Shown here: piece by piece, positions 30,184-38,751 of the stretch
Numbering within the stretch: position 1 is the first letter of the stretch
Layout: each line of letters opens with the position of its first letter
Source of the DNA: Pseudomonas sp. J452
Lineage (GTDB): Bacteria > Pseudomonadota > Gammaproteobacteria > Pseudomonadales > Pseudomonadaceae
Direction of reading: 5' to 3'
Length of the DNA stretch: 64,000 nt
Assembly: GCF_024666525.1 (NCBI RefSeq)
Contig: NZ_CP088294.1
Location: 3,534,001 to 3,598,000, forward strand
Notes under the pieces: generated by a model
Databases searched by the model: none
Told to the model about the DNA's origin: nothing
What the model saw: only the letters and a program-made list of their open reading frames with translations
Program-made: the position numbers and the translations under genes

Positions 30184-31160
30184 GTAGCCAGCGTGGCGTG
30201 GCGCTGGTGACCGTACTGCTGGTGGTCTCGCTGGTCACGGTGGTGTGCGCCGGTCTGATCGCTCGCCAGCAGTTTTCTATCCGCAGCAGTGCCAATCAGC
30301 TGGCGACTCAGCAGGCCTGGCATTACGCCTTGGGTGGTGAGGCGCTGGGGCAGGCGGTGCTTCTGCGTGACTTAAAGGCTCCGGGTAGCGATCCACGGGA
30401 ACCCATCGATCATCCGCTGGAAAGCTGGGCCACGCCGTTGCCGGCGTTTCCCATCGAGCAGGGTGAGCTTGCCGTACGCATCGAGGATCTGGCCGGGCGT
30501 TTCAACCTCAATAGCCTGGTGCAGGACGGCAAGGTCAATCAACTCGCGGTCGAGCGTTTCAGTCGCTTGCTGCTGCGCCTGCAGATCGAGAGTCCTTATG
30601 CCGAGCGTTTGGTCGACTGGCTGGATCAGGATCAGGAGCCGACGGGTGAATATGGTGCGGAAGACAATCAGTATCTGCTGGCCCAGCCGTCGTACCGCAC
30701 CGCCGGGCACGAAATGCAGGATGCCAGCGAGCTGCGCTTGCTGCTGGGCATGAGCGAGGATGACTATCGCCTGTTGCTCCCTTACATTGTCGCGCTGCCG
30801 GCCAAGGTGCCGCTGAACGTCAACACGGCCAGCGCTCTGGTGCTTTCGAGTCTGTCCGACGTGCTCGATACGGGGGCGGCGCAAGCGTTGATAGAGGCTC
30901 GTGGCCGTGATGGATATCCCAACGTCCGCGCATTCCTCGATCAGTCGGCTATGGCGGGCACGGGTGTCAAGGAGGTTGGTCTGGCGGTTGGCAGTATGTA
31001 TTTCCAGGTGCGCAGCGAAGTTTGGCTGGCTGAGCGCCGACAGGCCCTGCTGAGTACCCTGCAGCGTGACAGCAGGGGCGTGGTGCGGGTTCTGCGCCGT
31101 GATTTAGGGCAGCCGGGCTCTCTGGGGCCGGTGACTTCAACGAAACAGGATGAACCATGA
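30180..31160 (+). CDS. xcpX: Minor pseudopilin GspK/XcpX
   Basis: 326 residues, the longest pseudopilin. Leader MSSQRG followed by VALVTVLLVVSLVTVV; like other GspK proteins it lacks the +5 Glu. The large globular domain includes the NVNTA segment (VPLNVNTASALVLSSLSD) typical of GspK. It caps the pseudopilus. Confidence 0.93.
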   Translation: MSSQRGVALVTVLLVVSLVTVVCAGLIARQQFSIRSSANQLATQQAWHYALGGEALGQAVLLRDLKAPGSDPREPIDHPLESWATPLPAFPIEQGELAVRIEDLAGRFNLNSLVQDGKVNQLAVERFSRLLLRLQIESPYAERLVDWLDQDQEPTGEYGAEDNQYLLAQPSYRTAGHEMQDASELRLLLGMSEDDYRLLLPYIVALPAKVPLNVNTASALVLSSLSDVLDTGAAQALIEARGRDGYPNVRAFLDQSAMAGTGVKEVGLAVGSMYFQVRSEVWLAERRQALLSTLQRDSRGVVRVLRRDLGQPGSLGPVTSTKQDEP

Positions 31161-32266
31161 TGGACTGCCTTTTTCTGCCCGCCGGCAGCGTTAATGCGCT
31201 GGACGCCGAGTGCCAGGTGCATTGGCAGCCGGCTGTGGGCGAATGCCTGCAACTGAGCCTGGCCGAATGCGCCGAGCGCGTTGCGGGGCAGCCAGTGGCA
31301 CTGGTGCTGCCGATCGAGGTGGTGAGCTCCTTTCTGGTGAATTTGCCGACGAGCAAGGCGCGCTGGGTGCGCCAGGCACTGCCGTTTGCGGTTGAGGAAA
31401 TGCTGGCAGAGGACGTTGATCTGTTCCATTTGGCTCTAGGTGAGCAACTTGAGGACGAACGCCATCGGGTTCTGGCTGTGCGGCGTGATCTGTTGGGGCA
31501 GTGGTTGGGGCAGATGAAGGCCCTAGCGGTGAATGTCGCAGCTATTTATGTCGATGCGGATCTGCTGCCGCGCGAAGGCACCCAGGTGCTGTTGCTCGGC
31601 GAGCGGGGATTATTGGGCGGCGAATGCGAGTCGCGCCTGGGCTTCGCGCGGGATCACTGGCCGCAACTGCAGGGGCTTTGTGACGCACCGGTACTTCTGG
31701 ATAACCTGCCGATGCCCTATCGCCTGCTGGCCGAGGGACGGACCAAGGCCACGAATATGGCCCAGGCGGAGTTTGCCCGGCGCAGCGATAACCAGGCATG
31801 GCAGGTCTGGCGACCAGTGACCGCTCTGCTGGGGCTGTGGTTGCTACTGCATATGGGCTTCAGTCTGTTCCAGGCCCTGCACCTGGAACGTCAGGGGGAG
31901 CGTTACGCCGAGTCCAGTGTGGCCTTGTACAAAGAGTTGTTTCCCGAGGATCGACGCATCGTCAACCTCAAGGCGCAGTTTGCCGAGCACCTCAAGGCAG
32001 GTGCGCAATCCGGTAGTGGCTTTATCAGCTTGATGGATAAGGCCGCAGCGTCTCTTGCCCAGAGCAAATCTTCAATTTCTGTAGCCCAGGCGGACTACAG
32101 CCAGAGTAGTGGTGATCTCGCCTTGCAGGTTCAGGCTAAAGATTTCTCCGAGGTGGAGCAGCTACGCCAACGTCTCATTGCGGTCGGACTGACTGTGCAG
32201 ATGGGCTCGGCCAGCCGTGAAGAGCAGGGCGTTACTGCGCGAGTGGTTTTGGGTGGTGGACTATGA
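31157..32266 (+). CDS. xcpY: Type II secretion platform protein GspL/XcpY
   Basis: 369 residues. A cytoplasmic actin-like domain (residues ~1-210) is followed by a single membrane segment (~VTALLGLWLLLHMGFSLF) and a periplasmic ferredoxin-like domain. GspL recruits GspE through its cytoplasmic domain and binds GspM. Four-base overlaps with xcpX and xcpZ. Confidence 0.92.
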   Translation: MMDCLFLPAGSVNALDAECQVHWQPAVGECLQLSLAECAERVAGQPVALVLPIEVVSSFLVNLPTSKARWVRQALPFAVEEMLAEDVDLFHLALGEQLEDERHRVLAVRRDLLGQWLGQMKALAVNVAAIYVDADLLPREGTQVLLLGERGLLGGECESRLGFARDHWPQLQGLCDAPVLLDNLPMPYRLLAEGRTKATNMAQAEFARRSDNQAWQVWRPVTALLGLWLLLHMGFSLFQALHLERQGERYAESSVALYKELFPEDRRIVNLKAQFAEHLKAGAQSGSGFISLMDKAAASLAQSKSSISVAQADYSQSSGDLALQVQAKDFSEVEQLRQRLIAVGLTVQMGSASREEQGVTARVVLGGGL

Positions 32267-32790
32267 GCAAGCTAGAACACTGGAAGAGCCAGCTAAACGA
32301 GCGAGTCACTCAATCACCGATCCGACACCGCTGGTTGCTACTTCCGGCCAGAGATCGCCTGGCATTACTCGTGCTGGGTGCCTTCCTCGCTGCGGCATTG
32401 CTCTATGCGTTGGTCTGGTTGCCGATTGCTGGCAAGTTGGCCCGCGCAGATATCTATTATCAGCAGCAGCGTCAGCTTTACGCTTACTTGTTGGAAAACT
32501 CGGAGCAGGCTCGCCAGTCCCTGAAGACCGCGAAGTCTCAGTTGGCGCCGGAACAGTTGCAAGGGTTGGTGACCAGCACGGCCCAGCAGCATGGCCTGGT
32601 GCTGGAACGGTTTGACAGCGAGGGTAGCGGCGGACTGCTGATCACGCTCACGCAGGCTCCTTTCGAGCCCATGTTGCGCTGGGTGACGGAGCTGGAAGCC
32701 AAGGGCGTAGCCCTAACCGAGGTGAGCCTGGAGAAGGTCGCTACTGGCAAGGTCGACGCCAGGCTAACTCTGGCTTTGGTGGGGGAATAG
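32263..32790 (+). CDS. xcpZ: Type II secretion platform protein GspM/XcpZ
   Basis: 175 residues. A short cytoplasmic N-terminus is followed by a membrane segment (LALLVLGAFLAAALLYALVW) and a periplasmic domain, as in GspM. It is last in the operon. GspC, GspD and a GspN homologue are not in the window; in P. aeruginosa xcpP-xcpQ are divergently encoded next to xcpR, a place here taken by the RTX-repeat gene. Confidence 0.92.
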   Translation: MSKLEHWKSQLNERVTQSPIRHRWLLLPARDRLALLVLGAFLAAALLYALVWLPIAGKLARADIYYQQQRQLYAYLLENSEQARQSLKTAKSQLAPEQLQGLVTSTAQQHGLVLERFDSEGSGGLLITLTQAPFEPMLRWVTELEAKGVALTEVSLEKVATGKVDARLTLALVGE

Positions 32791-32985
32791 TGTCGTGGCC
32801 CCCCCTGTTCACTGTTGCCAGGCGCGGGCCGAGAAGCTGAAGCAGGCGCTCTACTCAGCCTGATGACACTGTGTGTTTTTAGCATACCGCCGCGGTAAGG
32901 CGGCGCCAGAAGGTTCGGCTGAAGGCGGTTATCATAGAGGTGCGCCAGATAGGCTGGCCCTCGGAAATACCACGCTAGGTACACC

Positions 32986-33495
32986 ATGACTCTCAGCACC
33001 ACAACGAAAGACTCCCTGCTCACAACCGTCATCAAGGTTGCACTCTTCCTCGCCACCGTATTGAGCGTGGGCGTGGCCATCTACGCTTTGCGCCAGAACG
33101 GCTTTGCCTTCGCTCTAGCATACCTGCTGGGCGCGGCCAGCTTGCTGCTGATCTGTGCTGGCCTTTTGTTCAAATCTACAGGTGCGCAGTGTGTGATCGC
33201 GTGCATGGGCATTGCACTGGTCTGCACCGGCGTATGGTTTTTCCCTCCGTGGGATGCCGTGCCGCATGACCCCGAGATCACCCACACCTTCACCGCTCCA
33301 GGCTACAAGGTGAGCCTCGCCAGCGAGGGCAGCTGCTACTGGTTCAATGGTCAAAACGGCCAGTCCTATCAGTGCGACCTGGTCGTGGAGAAGCTCGTGC
33401 CGCAGGAATCCGCCCAGCCGGCCAGTGCGACTCAGGCGGACACCGCGCCGCCTCCACAGGTCACGACTGAGCCCGCGGCAGCCAAGGCGGGCTGA
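32986..33495 (+). CDS. Small membrane protein of unknown function
   Basis: 169 residues with three predicted membrane segments (LFLATVLSVGVAIYAL; FALAYLLGAASLLLICAGLLF; VIACMGIALVCTGVWFF), then a soluble part with two cysteines (SCYWFNGQNGQSYQC) and a Pro/Ala/Thr-rich tail. The ribosome site is AGG six bases before ATG. It lies 195 bases after xcpZ, has its own terminator, and may be an independent gene. Not recognised. Confidence 0.7.
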   Translation: MTLSTTTKDSLLTTVIKVALFLATVLSVGVAIYALRQNGFAFALAYLLGAASLLLICAGLLFKSTGAQCVIACMGIALVCTGVWFFPPWDAVPHDPEITHTFTAPGYKVSLASEGSCYWFNGQNGQSYQCDLVVEKLVPQESAQPASATQADTAPPPQVTTEPAAAKAG

Positions 33496-33503
33496 CCACA
33501 AAG

Positions 33504-33526
33504 AAGGGCGCTTGAGCGCCCTTTTC
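33504..33526 (+). terminator. Rho-independent terminator
   Basis: Hairpin AAGGGCGC-ttga-GCGCCCTT followed by TTT, nine bases after the membrane-protein stop. Confidence 0.85.
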
Positions 33527-33806
33527 TGTACGCCGGAGACCGCGAAGCAATGTGAATGCTTGGCTCGATAATTTTCAAAATTTCGTCGTGGTTTGGAAGA
33601 GGTGCTCCTTGTTCGACTTGGAATGCGAGCTTCTGGAAGCTCTTGACTGTAGCGATGGTTCTGCGCCCCATATTCCATCGGCTTCTCCGGGAATGAATTC
33701 TTTGGTGACTAGTGCCTCCTGGATTCTTCTTGCCGATATGTTTTCCATTTGCGTCCCCATGGATGAGGGGGGGATGAAAGCACTTCCATGGAAAAAGTCT
33801 ATTCGG

Positions 33807-34427
33807 TTACAGTTTAAGTTGTTCGGTTGGAGCGCCTTTGCCATTGGCTTCATCAAGCGCGATTATTCTTATTGAGACTTCAACGTAGTCGTTTCGGTGC
33901 TTGTAACTCCGATCAATGTGGTACGGGTTTGGGAGGTCTCTCAGGAATGCGCCTTCAGTCTTGAAAAGTTCATCGTCGCCGTTCGTGGCGAGTTCGCCGG
34001 CAACAAATGAGGTTAGCTCTTTAAGTATTGCAACAATTGCTGCTGAGCCGGGGTTTGCAGCGATAATTGCCTTGATTCCAAGGTTGGTGGCTTTGCTTTT
34101 TATAACTTTTTTAATTAGTTCTCCGCGCTCTCGCATATCAGCGTCGGATTCCATCATAAGTACTGATATGGCCACGAAGTCGCCTGGGTTCTGTGGGCCA
34201 TATATCAGATGGCCGTCCCCAAGCATTGTTACAGTTGTGTTTTGGCGAACTTTCGGGAAGGGCATGAAGTTGAAGTTTATTTCTGGGCTTGTTTGTCCGG
34301 ATCTGTCTATAGCAAAAGAAATTATATATGGCTCGCTGTAGCGTTCGAGAAATGAGTCCGCGTTCTTGAGCAAGGTGAACTCAGGCAGGGTTATGGCGAT
34401 TTTTGAGTTGTTACGATCAAATGGCAT
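33807..34427 (-). CDS. Hypothetical protein, last gene of chitosanase-lipase operon
   Basis: 206 residues, moderately AT-rich. No signal peptide. The middle (~residues 95-140, IKKVIKSKATNLGIKAIIAA and following) is helical and Gly/Ala-rich; the ends look like beta structure. A ribosome site GAGG lies eight bases before ATG. It is third in a minus-strand run after a lipase, 80 bases apart. An accessory or protective partner of the two enzymes is possible, but I do not recognise the family. Confidence 0.65.
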   Translation of the reverse strand: MPFDRNNSKIAITLPEFTLLKNADSFLERYSEPYIISFAIDRSGQTSPEINFNFMPFPKVRQNTTVTMLGDGHLIYGPQNPGDFVAISVLMMESDADMRERGELIKKVIKSKATNLGIKAIIAANPGSAAIVAILKELTSFVAGELATNGDDELFKTEGAFLRDLPNPYHIDRSYKHRNDYVEVSIRIIALDEANGKGAPTEQLKL

Positions 34428-34506
34428 ATTATCGGCCTCATTGAAAAAGCGGCGCGTGGTTTGAGATTCTGTCGATCACGACGTGGACTTGCTCTTTCGC
34501 ATTTCC

Positions 34507-36090
34507 TTAACTCCAGGGGCGCGCCTCGATACGCAAAGTCCCTGTCACGCCCGGACGTACCTTCTGTTCGATAGGGATGTCGAAGCTCATCCCCGTACCG
34601 CCGACCAGCAGCTTACTGTTGGCGGTGATACCGGGCTTGCCTGGATTGGTTTCCTGAAAGCCGTACTTCAGGCTCCAGCCGATAGGTGAATTCGGATCGC
34701 GGAATGCTTCGACCAGAATCTGTCGCTGCAGGATGTAGCTGCCCTCATAGTGCCGCTTTAGAAAGAGCGCACCGTCCACCTCGTAGTCGGGCACCATGAT
34801 TCGCAAATCGAAGGCGAAGCTGACCGATTTCGAAGCTTTCACGCTCTTGTCCGGGTCGAGGAATACCGAGAATAGGTGGGGGCTCTGACGACGATCCGGA
34901 AGGCGTATGGCACCGGGTACGCCAGGGAAGAGCTGGTCATAGGTGCGGAAAATCGCCGAGTTCTCCCGCATTTCGCGACGGGTGATCTGCCACTGGCTGC
35001 CGCGGATGCTGACTGCCACTTCGAGCTGGTAGGAGGCCTTGACCTGCTTGCCGTCCTTCAGGTGTTTGTCGACCTCGGCGGGCAAGGTGATGTCATCGAT
35101 GTCCAACACACCATCGATCCGCAGCTTGCCGAACAGGAAACGCGTGAGGTTCTGATAGCCCTCTTCCGAGTTGACGATGCCGTAGTAGCCGGAATGGCTG
35201 CGGTGAACGAAAGCACGTGGTGACGTAACGTCTTGCCCGTTGGCGTCAGGGCCGTGGGTCGTGGCGTTTTCGATGCGCACCAGGCCGTCGCTGGCATCGC
35301 CTGCCGCCCAGGCCGAGGCGCCAGCGAGGACCCTGTAGTCCTTGGGATTGGTGCCAATCAGGTTGAATATTCGTTCCGGCGGGAAGCCCTGGACGACGGA
35401 TACGTCAGCGCTGCCCGGCGGTAGGTCCAGGTACCGCGCCATGTGCTGACGGTTGAAATTTTCGATGTCGCCAAAGGGCAACCAGCCCGGCACGTTGCGT
35501 ACGATGCGCATGTCGATACCATTGTGCGGCGTGGCATAGGTAAACACCTTGTCCACGGCTGCTCGAGCGACGTCAGACCCCAGGCTTCTGTTCTGAAGGA
35601 ATGCACGGCAGACCAGGCCGCCCATGGAGTGGGCGACCAGATGAACGCGGAAGTTGGCTGCGGTGACGCCATTTTTGATGTTGTCGGGGCTGGCCAGAAT
35701 CCTCTGCTGGAGCTTGAGGATCAGATCGCTCAGACCTTGGGCGAAATGAGTGATCGGCGGCGTATTGCCGGAACCGAATATATTCGACGCATCGTCGTAA
35801 TAGCGGTAGATGACCACGCAACGATAGGGAACCTGTTCGTTGGTGTTGTCGAGTTTGTCCAGGCCGTCATGATACAGATCGTCGTACTGGTGCTCACCCA
35901 TGAGGCGCACCAGCGGCGACTCGAAGTAGAAACGCTGGGTTTCGCCGGTCCAGCCCCTACGCGCACGGGTGGAACCGATATTGAAGCCCATGTAGGGGTC
36001 GGAGACGGTGTCTTCGATCTCGCCGGAGGTGGCGGCAAAGCCGCGCACATAAATGATCGGATGGTAAGGGTGCAGTGTCGGGGCAGGCAT
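34507..36090 (-). CDS. Alpha/beta-hydrolase lipase or esterase (PGAP1/triacylglycerol-lipase type)
   Basis: 527 residues. The N-terminal half is an alpha/beta-hydrolase: oxyanion-side strand HPIIYVRGF, nucleophile elbow LVAHSMGGLV with Ser155, and YATPHNG characteristic of PGAP1-like and bacterial lipases. The C-terminal ~200 residues form an extra beta-rich domain. No signal peptide, so export by Sec is not evident; it could be intracellular or use another route. AAGGAG seven bases before ATG. The partner gene upstream encodes a wall-active-looking enzyme, so a role as an antibacterial or host-membrane effector is conceivable but unproven. Confidence 0.8.
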   Translation of the reverse strand: MPAPTLHPYHPIIYVRGFAATSGEIEDTVSDPYMGFNIGSTRARRGWTGETQRFYFESPLVRLMGEHQYDDLYHDGLDKLDNTNEQVPYRCVVIYRYYDDASNIFGSGNTPPITHFAQGLSDLILKLQQRILASPDNIKNGVTAANFRVHLVAHSMGGLVCRAFLQNRSLGSDVARAAVDKVFTYATPHNGIDMRIVRNVPGWLPFGDIENFNRQHMARYLDLPPGSADVSVVQGFPPERIFNLIGTNPKDYRVLAGASAWAAGDASDGLVRIENATTHGPDANGQDVTSPRAFVHRSHSGYYGIVNSEEGYQNLTRFLFGKLRIDGVLDIDDITLPAEVDKHLKDGKQVKASYQLEVAVSIRGSQWQITRREMRENSAIFRTYDQLFPGVPGAIRLPDRRQSPHLFSVFLDPDKSVKASKSVSFAFDLRIMVPDYEVDGALFLKRHYEGSYILQRQILVEAFRDPNSPIGWSLKYGFQETNPGKPGITANSKLLVGGTGMSFDIPIEQKVRPGVTGTLRIEARPWS

Positions 36091-36154
36091 GCTGGCGCTC
36101 CTTGCTGGCGATTAGTGAGCCGCGGCCCCGAGCTGGGCCCGCGGAGGTTCGGCA

Positions 36155-37087
36155 TTAGGCCAGCAGCTGCATGATCAGAGCGGCATCAGCCACTCCGGTC
36201 GCCGGCATGCCGTTGGCTTTCTGGTAGTCCTTGAGCCGTGCGGCACTCGTCTGGCCGAACAGGCCGTCAGCCTTGATGTCCGCGCCATGGGTGGATAGAC
36301 CGAGCTGTACCAGGCGCACGTCAAGGCCTCGTGCCATGGGCGTCTGCAATGCCAGTGGGCGGCTGCCGGGCTGAGGCCCGTCGTAGCAGCCCGGTGGTGC
36401 TGCATTCAGGGTGGCTGTGGAAATTTCCAGGCTGCGAACCACCAGCGGCAGATCCAGTCCCCAGTGCCCCAACTCGATCAGCCGGCTGAAGGCCTGAGTG
36501 CGATAGACCGTGGCGTGCAGCACCTCGTTGTCGTGGTTGGTGAGCCAATCTTCGCGAGCTTCGACATAGGCTGTAATCCACGCTCGTTCGCCTGCAGCTT
36601 TTGGGCTTCCCTTGTGCTGCACGACATGGTCGCGGATGAGCGCCCAGGAACCGTGCACCGTGCTGTCGTAGACCACCGCCAGGCCAAGCGGCGTGGATAT
36701 ATGGAGGTCTTTGGCGGATTTTTCCGCGCGTTGCCAATACTTCTCATCGAAGAACTGATCCTGAGTCTCGCGCATTACCGGGTCGTCGGCGGTGGCGCGC
36801 AGGATGTTGTGCAGGAGTCCTGCATGGTCTAAGGAGGTGTCACGGGCCGCCAACCTGGACAGGAAGGAGCTTAGGCGTTCACTGAATCGCGCTCCGGGAT
36901 TCTGGCAATAGCGCTCGATCAGGTCATGCAGATTGCCCGTGGCCAGGGTGGTTTGCGATCGACCAAAGGTCAGGTGGCCGGAGTCACCCTTGATGACGGT
37001 GACATTGCCGTAGTCACCCTGGACACTCCCGGTTTCGAAGATGTTGACGATGGCCTGGGCGGTTCGTTTCTGTAGCGGAGTCAGCAT
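36155..37087 (-). CDS. GH46-type chitosanase-like hydrolase with peptidoglycan-binding domain
   Basis: 310 residues without a signal peptide. Residues ~1-230 resemble GH46 chitosanases: catalytic-type Glu18 in IVNIFETG and Asp35 in GDSGHLTFGRSQ, plus AVVYDSTVHGSW further on. Residues ~245-308 match a PG_binding_1 domain (VRLVQLGL ... DGLFGQTSAARLKDYQ). GH46-like folds include enzymes that act on chitosan or on murein. The combination with a wall-binding domain suggests a cell-wall target. First gene of a minus-strand operon with a lipase; GAGGGA precedes ATG. Confidence 0.75.
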   Translation of the reverse strand: MLTPLQKRTAQAIVNIFETGSVQGDYGNVTVIKGDSGHLTFGRSQTTLATGNLHDLIERYCQNPGARFSERLSSFLSRLAARDTSLDHAGLLHNILRATADDPVMRETQDQFFDEKYWQRAEKSAKDLHISTPLGLAVVYDSTVHGSWALIRDHVVQHKGSPKAAGERAWITAYVEAREDWLTNHDNEVLHATVYRTQAFSRLIELGHWGLDLPLVVRSLEISTATLNAAPPGCYDGPQPGSRPLALQTPMARGLDVRLVQLGLSTHGADIKADGLFGQTSAARLKDYQKANGMPATGVADAALIMQLLA

Positions 37088-37588
37088 GACTGTTGTCCCT
37101 CATGTCCGTCGAGCTCCGCGCAGACGAAGGGGCCCGTCCAAGAGCGAAGCAATGCTGCTGGAGTGCTTGCAACCTGGGATGGCCAGGGCACTTGCCGAGC
37201 AGTTCCATGTCTCGCAAGTCCTGGCGAGCAGCCGGATACGACAGCGAGGAAGCCTGAGATGCCCACGGCTGGCTTTCATGAAAAGACGCGCCAAGGGCCG
37301 TGTGGGGACTGCCTGGAGGGAATTGTTCGCGAGGATGCCAACCCTGGCGGTTAAAACTTGAACACAACAGCCTCTCCCACATTTCGGTGGCAAGGAGCAG
37401 CATCTTGCTCTTGTTCGGAGAGCAACACCCGCTCATCGACACAGGTTTATAGGTTTAGCCGAGAGTTTTGTGCGCGTCTAACCGCACGCGCGTCCGTAAG
37501 ACGGAGGTTGCTTGCTGGGGAGCCAACGGATTTCGCGAAAAAGCGACGCTCCAGGGCTAAACCCACGCAGGGGAAAGTACCTGGTTGG
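37088..37588. other. Intergenic region without a convincing gene
   Basis: About 500 bases. Short open frames on both strands lack ribosome sites and recognisable products. The promoter of the chitosanase-lipase operon probably lies in its left part. Confidence 0.4.
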
Positions 37589-37861
37589 TCAGGCTATGCC
37601 TGCACAGAAGGTATGTGGCAGCTGAGGGTAACGTGTGCCTGACCAGCATGTGGCAGCCAATAGGATATCCGCGTCTTCATCTCCCTTCCAAAACTCGGTG
37701 ATGCGATTCAACTGGTCATCCGTTGCGGTCAAACCAAAGTCCAGGCTGTCATGCAAAATTATTACTTCGCCAAGCGTTGGATAGATTTTGGTTTGGTACC
37801 CAGGATTGAATCTCGGGCGAAGCGGGCTTTTAAAGAGCGTGGCGAACAGGTGCTTCAACAT
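37589..37861 (-). CDS. Small hypothetical protein
   Basis: 90 residues. ATG 37,861 has GAGG eight bases upstream (gtcgaggaatccgcc). The sequence (LGEVIILHDSLDFGLTATDD ... ITEFWKGDEDAD) looks like a folded soluble domain. No family recognised. Confidence 0.5.
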   Translation of the reverse strand: MLKHLFATLFKSPLRPRFNPGYQTKIYPTLGEVIILHDSLDFGLTATDDQLNRITEFWKGDEDADILLAATCWSGTRYPQLPHTFCAGIA

Positions 37862-38326
37862 GGCGGATTCCTCGACTTGATATCCCTAAAATGGGGAAGC
37901 CAGATTGGTCTGGCATTTCCAGTTTCCAATCATTCTGAAAACTGCAAGTCGAGGTCGAGGGAGGGAACATGATTAGAAATACGTGGGCTCTACTCGCCAG
38001 CGAGTCATGCGCGTGCTGTAGACAGAGCCGCCCCTTGGCGGGGCATTGAGAGGGCTGCCGAAGCTGATACCAATTTTGATACCAATCGGTGCGTTCTGCT
38101 GAGTTCGAGTGCGTTTAAGAGTGCGCCAAGTGTTTGATTTTCATACTCATCCGTCCTCACCAGAACGCAATCTAAGTTGCATGGTGATGTTAGCGGTAGA
38201 AATCACGACTGGAATCCCGGGGAGCGAGGGCGCGGCTGCGCAAAAGGGCGCGATTGTAGCGGTTTAGGGCGGCGAAGGGCAGTCACGTGGGACAGGCGGG
38301 ATAGTAGAAGCTTCCGCGCAGGTGGC
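37862..38326. other. Intergenic region
   Basis: 465 bases with no credible gene. It contains a GC-rich hairpin at ~38,027-38,046 (gccgccccttggcggggc) and two close copies of ttgatacca/ctgatacca near 38,065-38,085. No tRNA was found. Confidence 0.35.
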
Positions 38327-38605
38327 TCAGTCGCGGTAGAACACCTGCACCAGGTGATAGCCGAACTGACTCTTGATCGGGCCATGCACGGTGCGCAGTT
38401 CCTTCTTGAAAATCACCTGGTCGATTGGGCGGACCATCTGCCCCGGACGCACCTCGCCCAGGTCGCCGCCTTTCTTGCCCGATGGGCAGGTCGAGTACTT
38501 GCGTGCCAGCACATCGAAAGCCTCGCCAGCGGCGATGCGCTTCTTTAGCGCCGCGGCTTCTGCTTCGGTCTTGACCAGAATGTGGCGGGCCATTGCCTTT
38601 GCCAT
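38327..38605 (-). CDS. ppiC: Parvulin-type peptidyl-prolyl isomerase
   Basis: 92 residues, a single parvulin domain without signal peptide: ARHILVKTEAEA, FDVLARKYSTCPS, KGGDLGEVRPGQMV and FGYHLVQVF are the family's strands and loops. Such short cytoplasmic PpiC proteins catalyse prolyl cis-trans isomerisation. Start ATG 38,605 with GAGGAG six bases upstream. Confidence 0.93.
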   Translation of the reverse strand: MAKAMARHILVKTEAEAAALKKRIAAGEAFDVLARKYSTCPSGKKGGDLGEVRPGQMVRPIDQVIFKKELRTVHGPIKSQFGYHLVQVFYRD

Positions 38606-38751
38606 GACGGGCTCCTCATTTTTCTCGGGCCGCTATTGTGCCAGCATTTACCGCGCCATCAGAATGGCGCCACTTTTCAGGCTGACAAGTCCCGGAATAT
38701 CCGGCAAACATGGCCTAACTTGTTAACTCCGCCTTGATGGAAACACGCCCC

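Noticed and set aside
33552..33875. 107-codon plus-strand frame overlapping the hypothetical gene at 33,807-34,427
   Set aside because: No ribosome site or family; it lies across the convergent end of the operon.
37014..37642. Several short frames on both strands between the chitosanase gene and the small gene at 37,589
   Set aside because: Basic, low-complexity products without ribosome sites; none can be supported as a gene.
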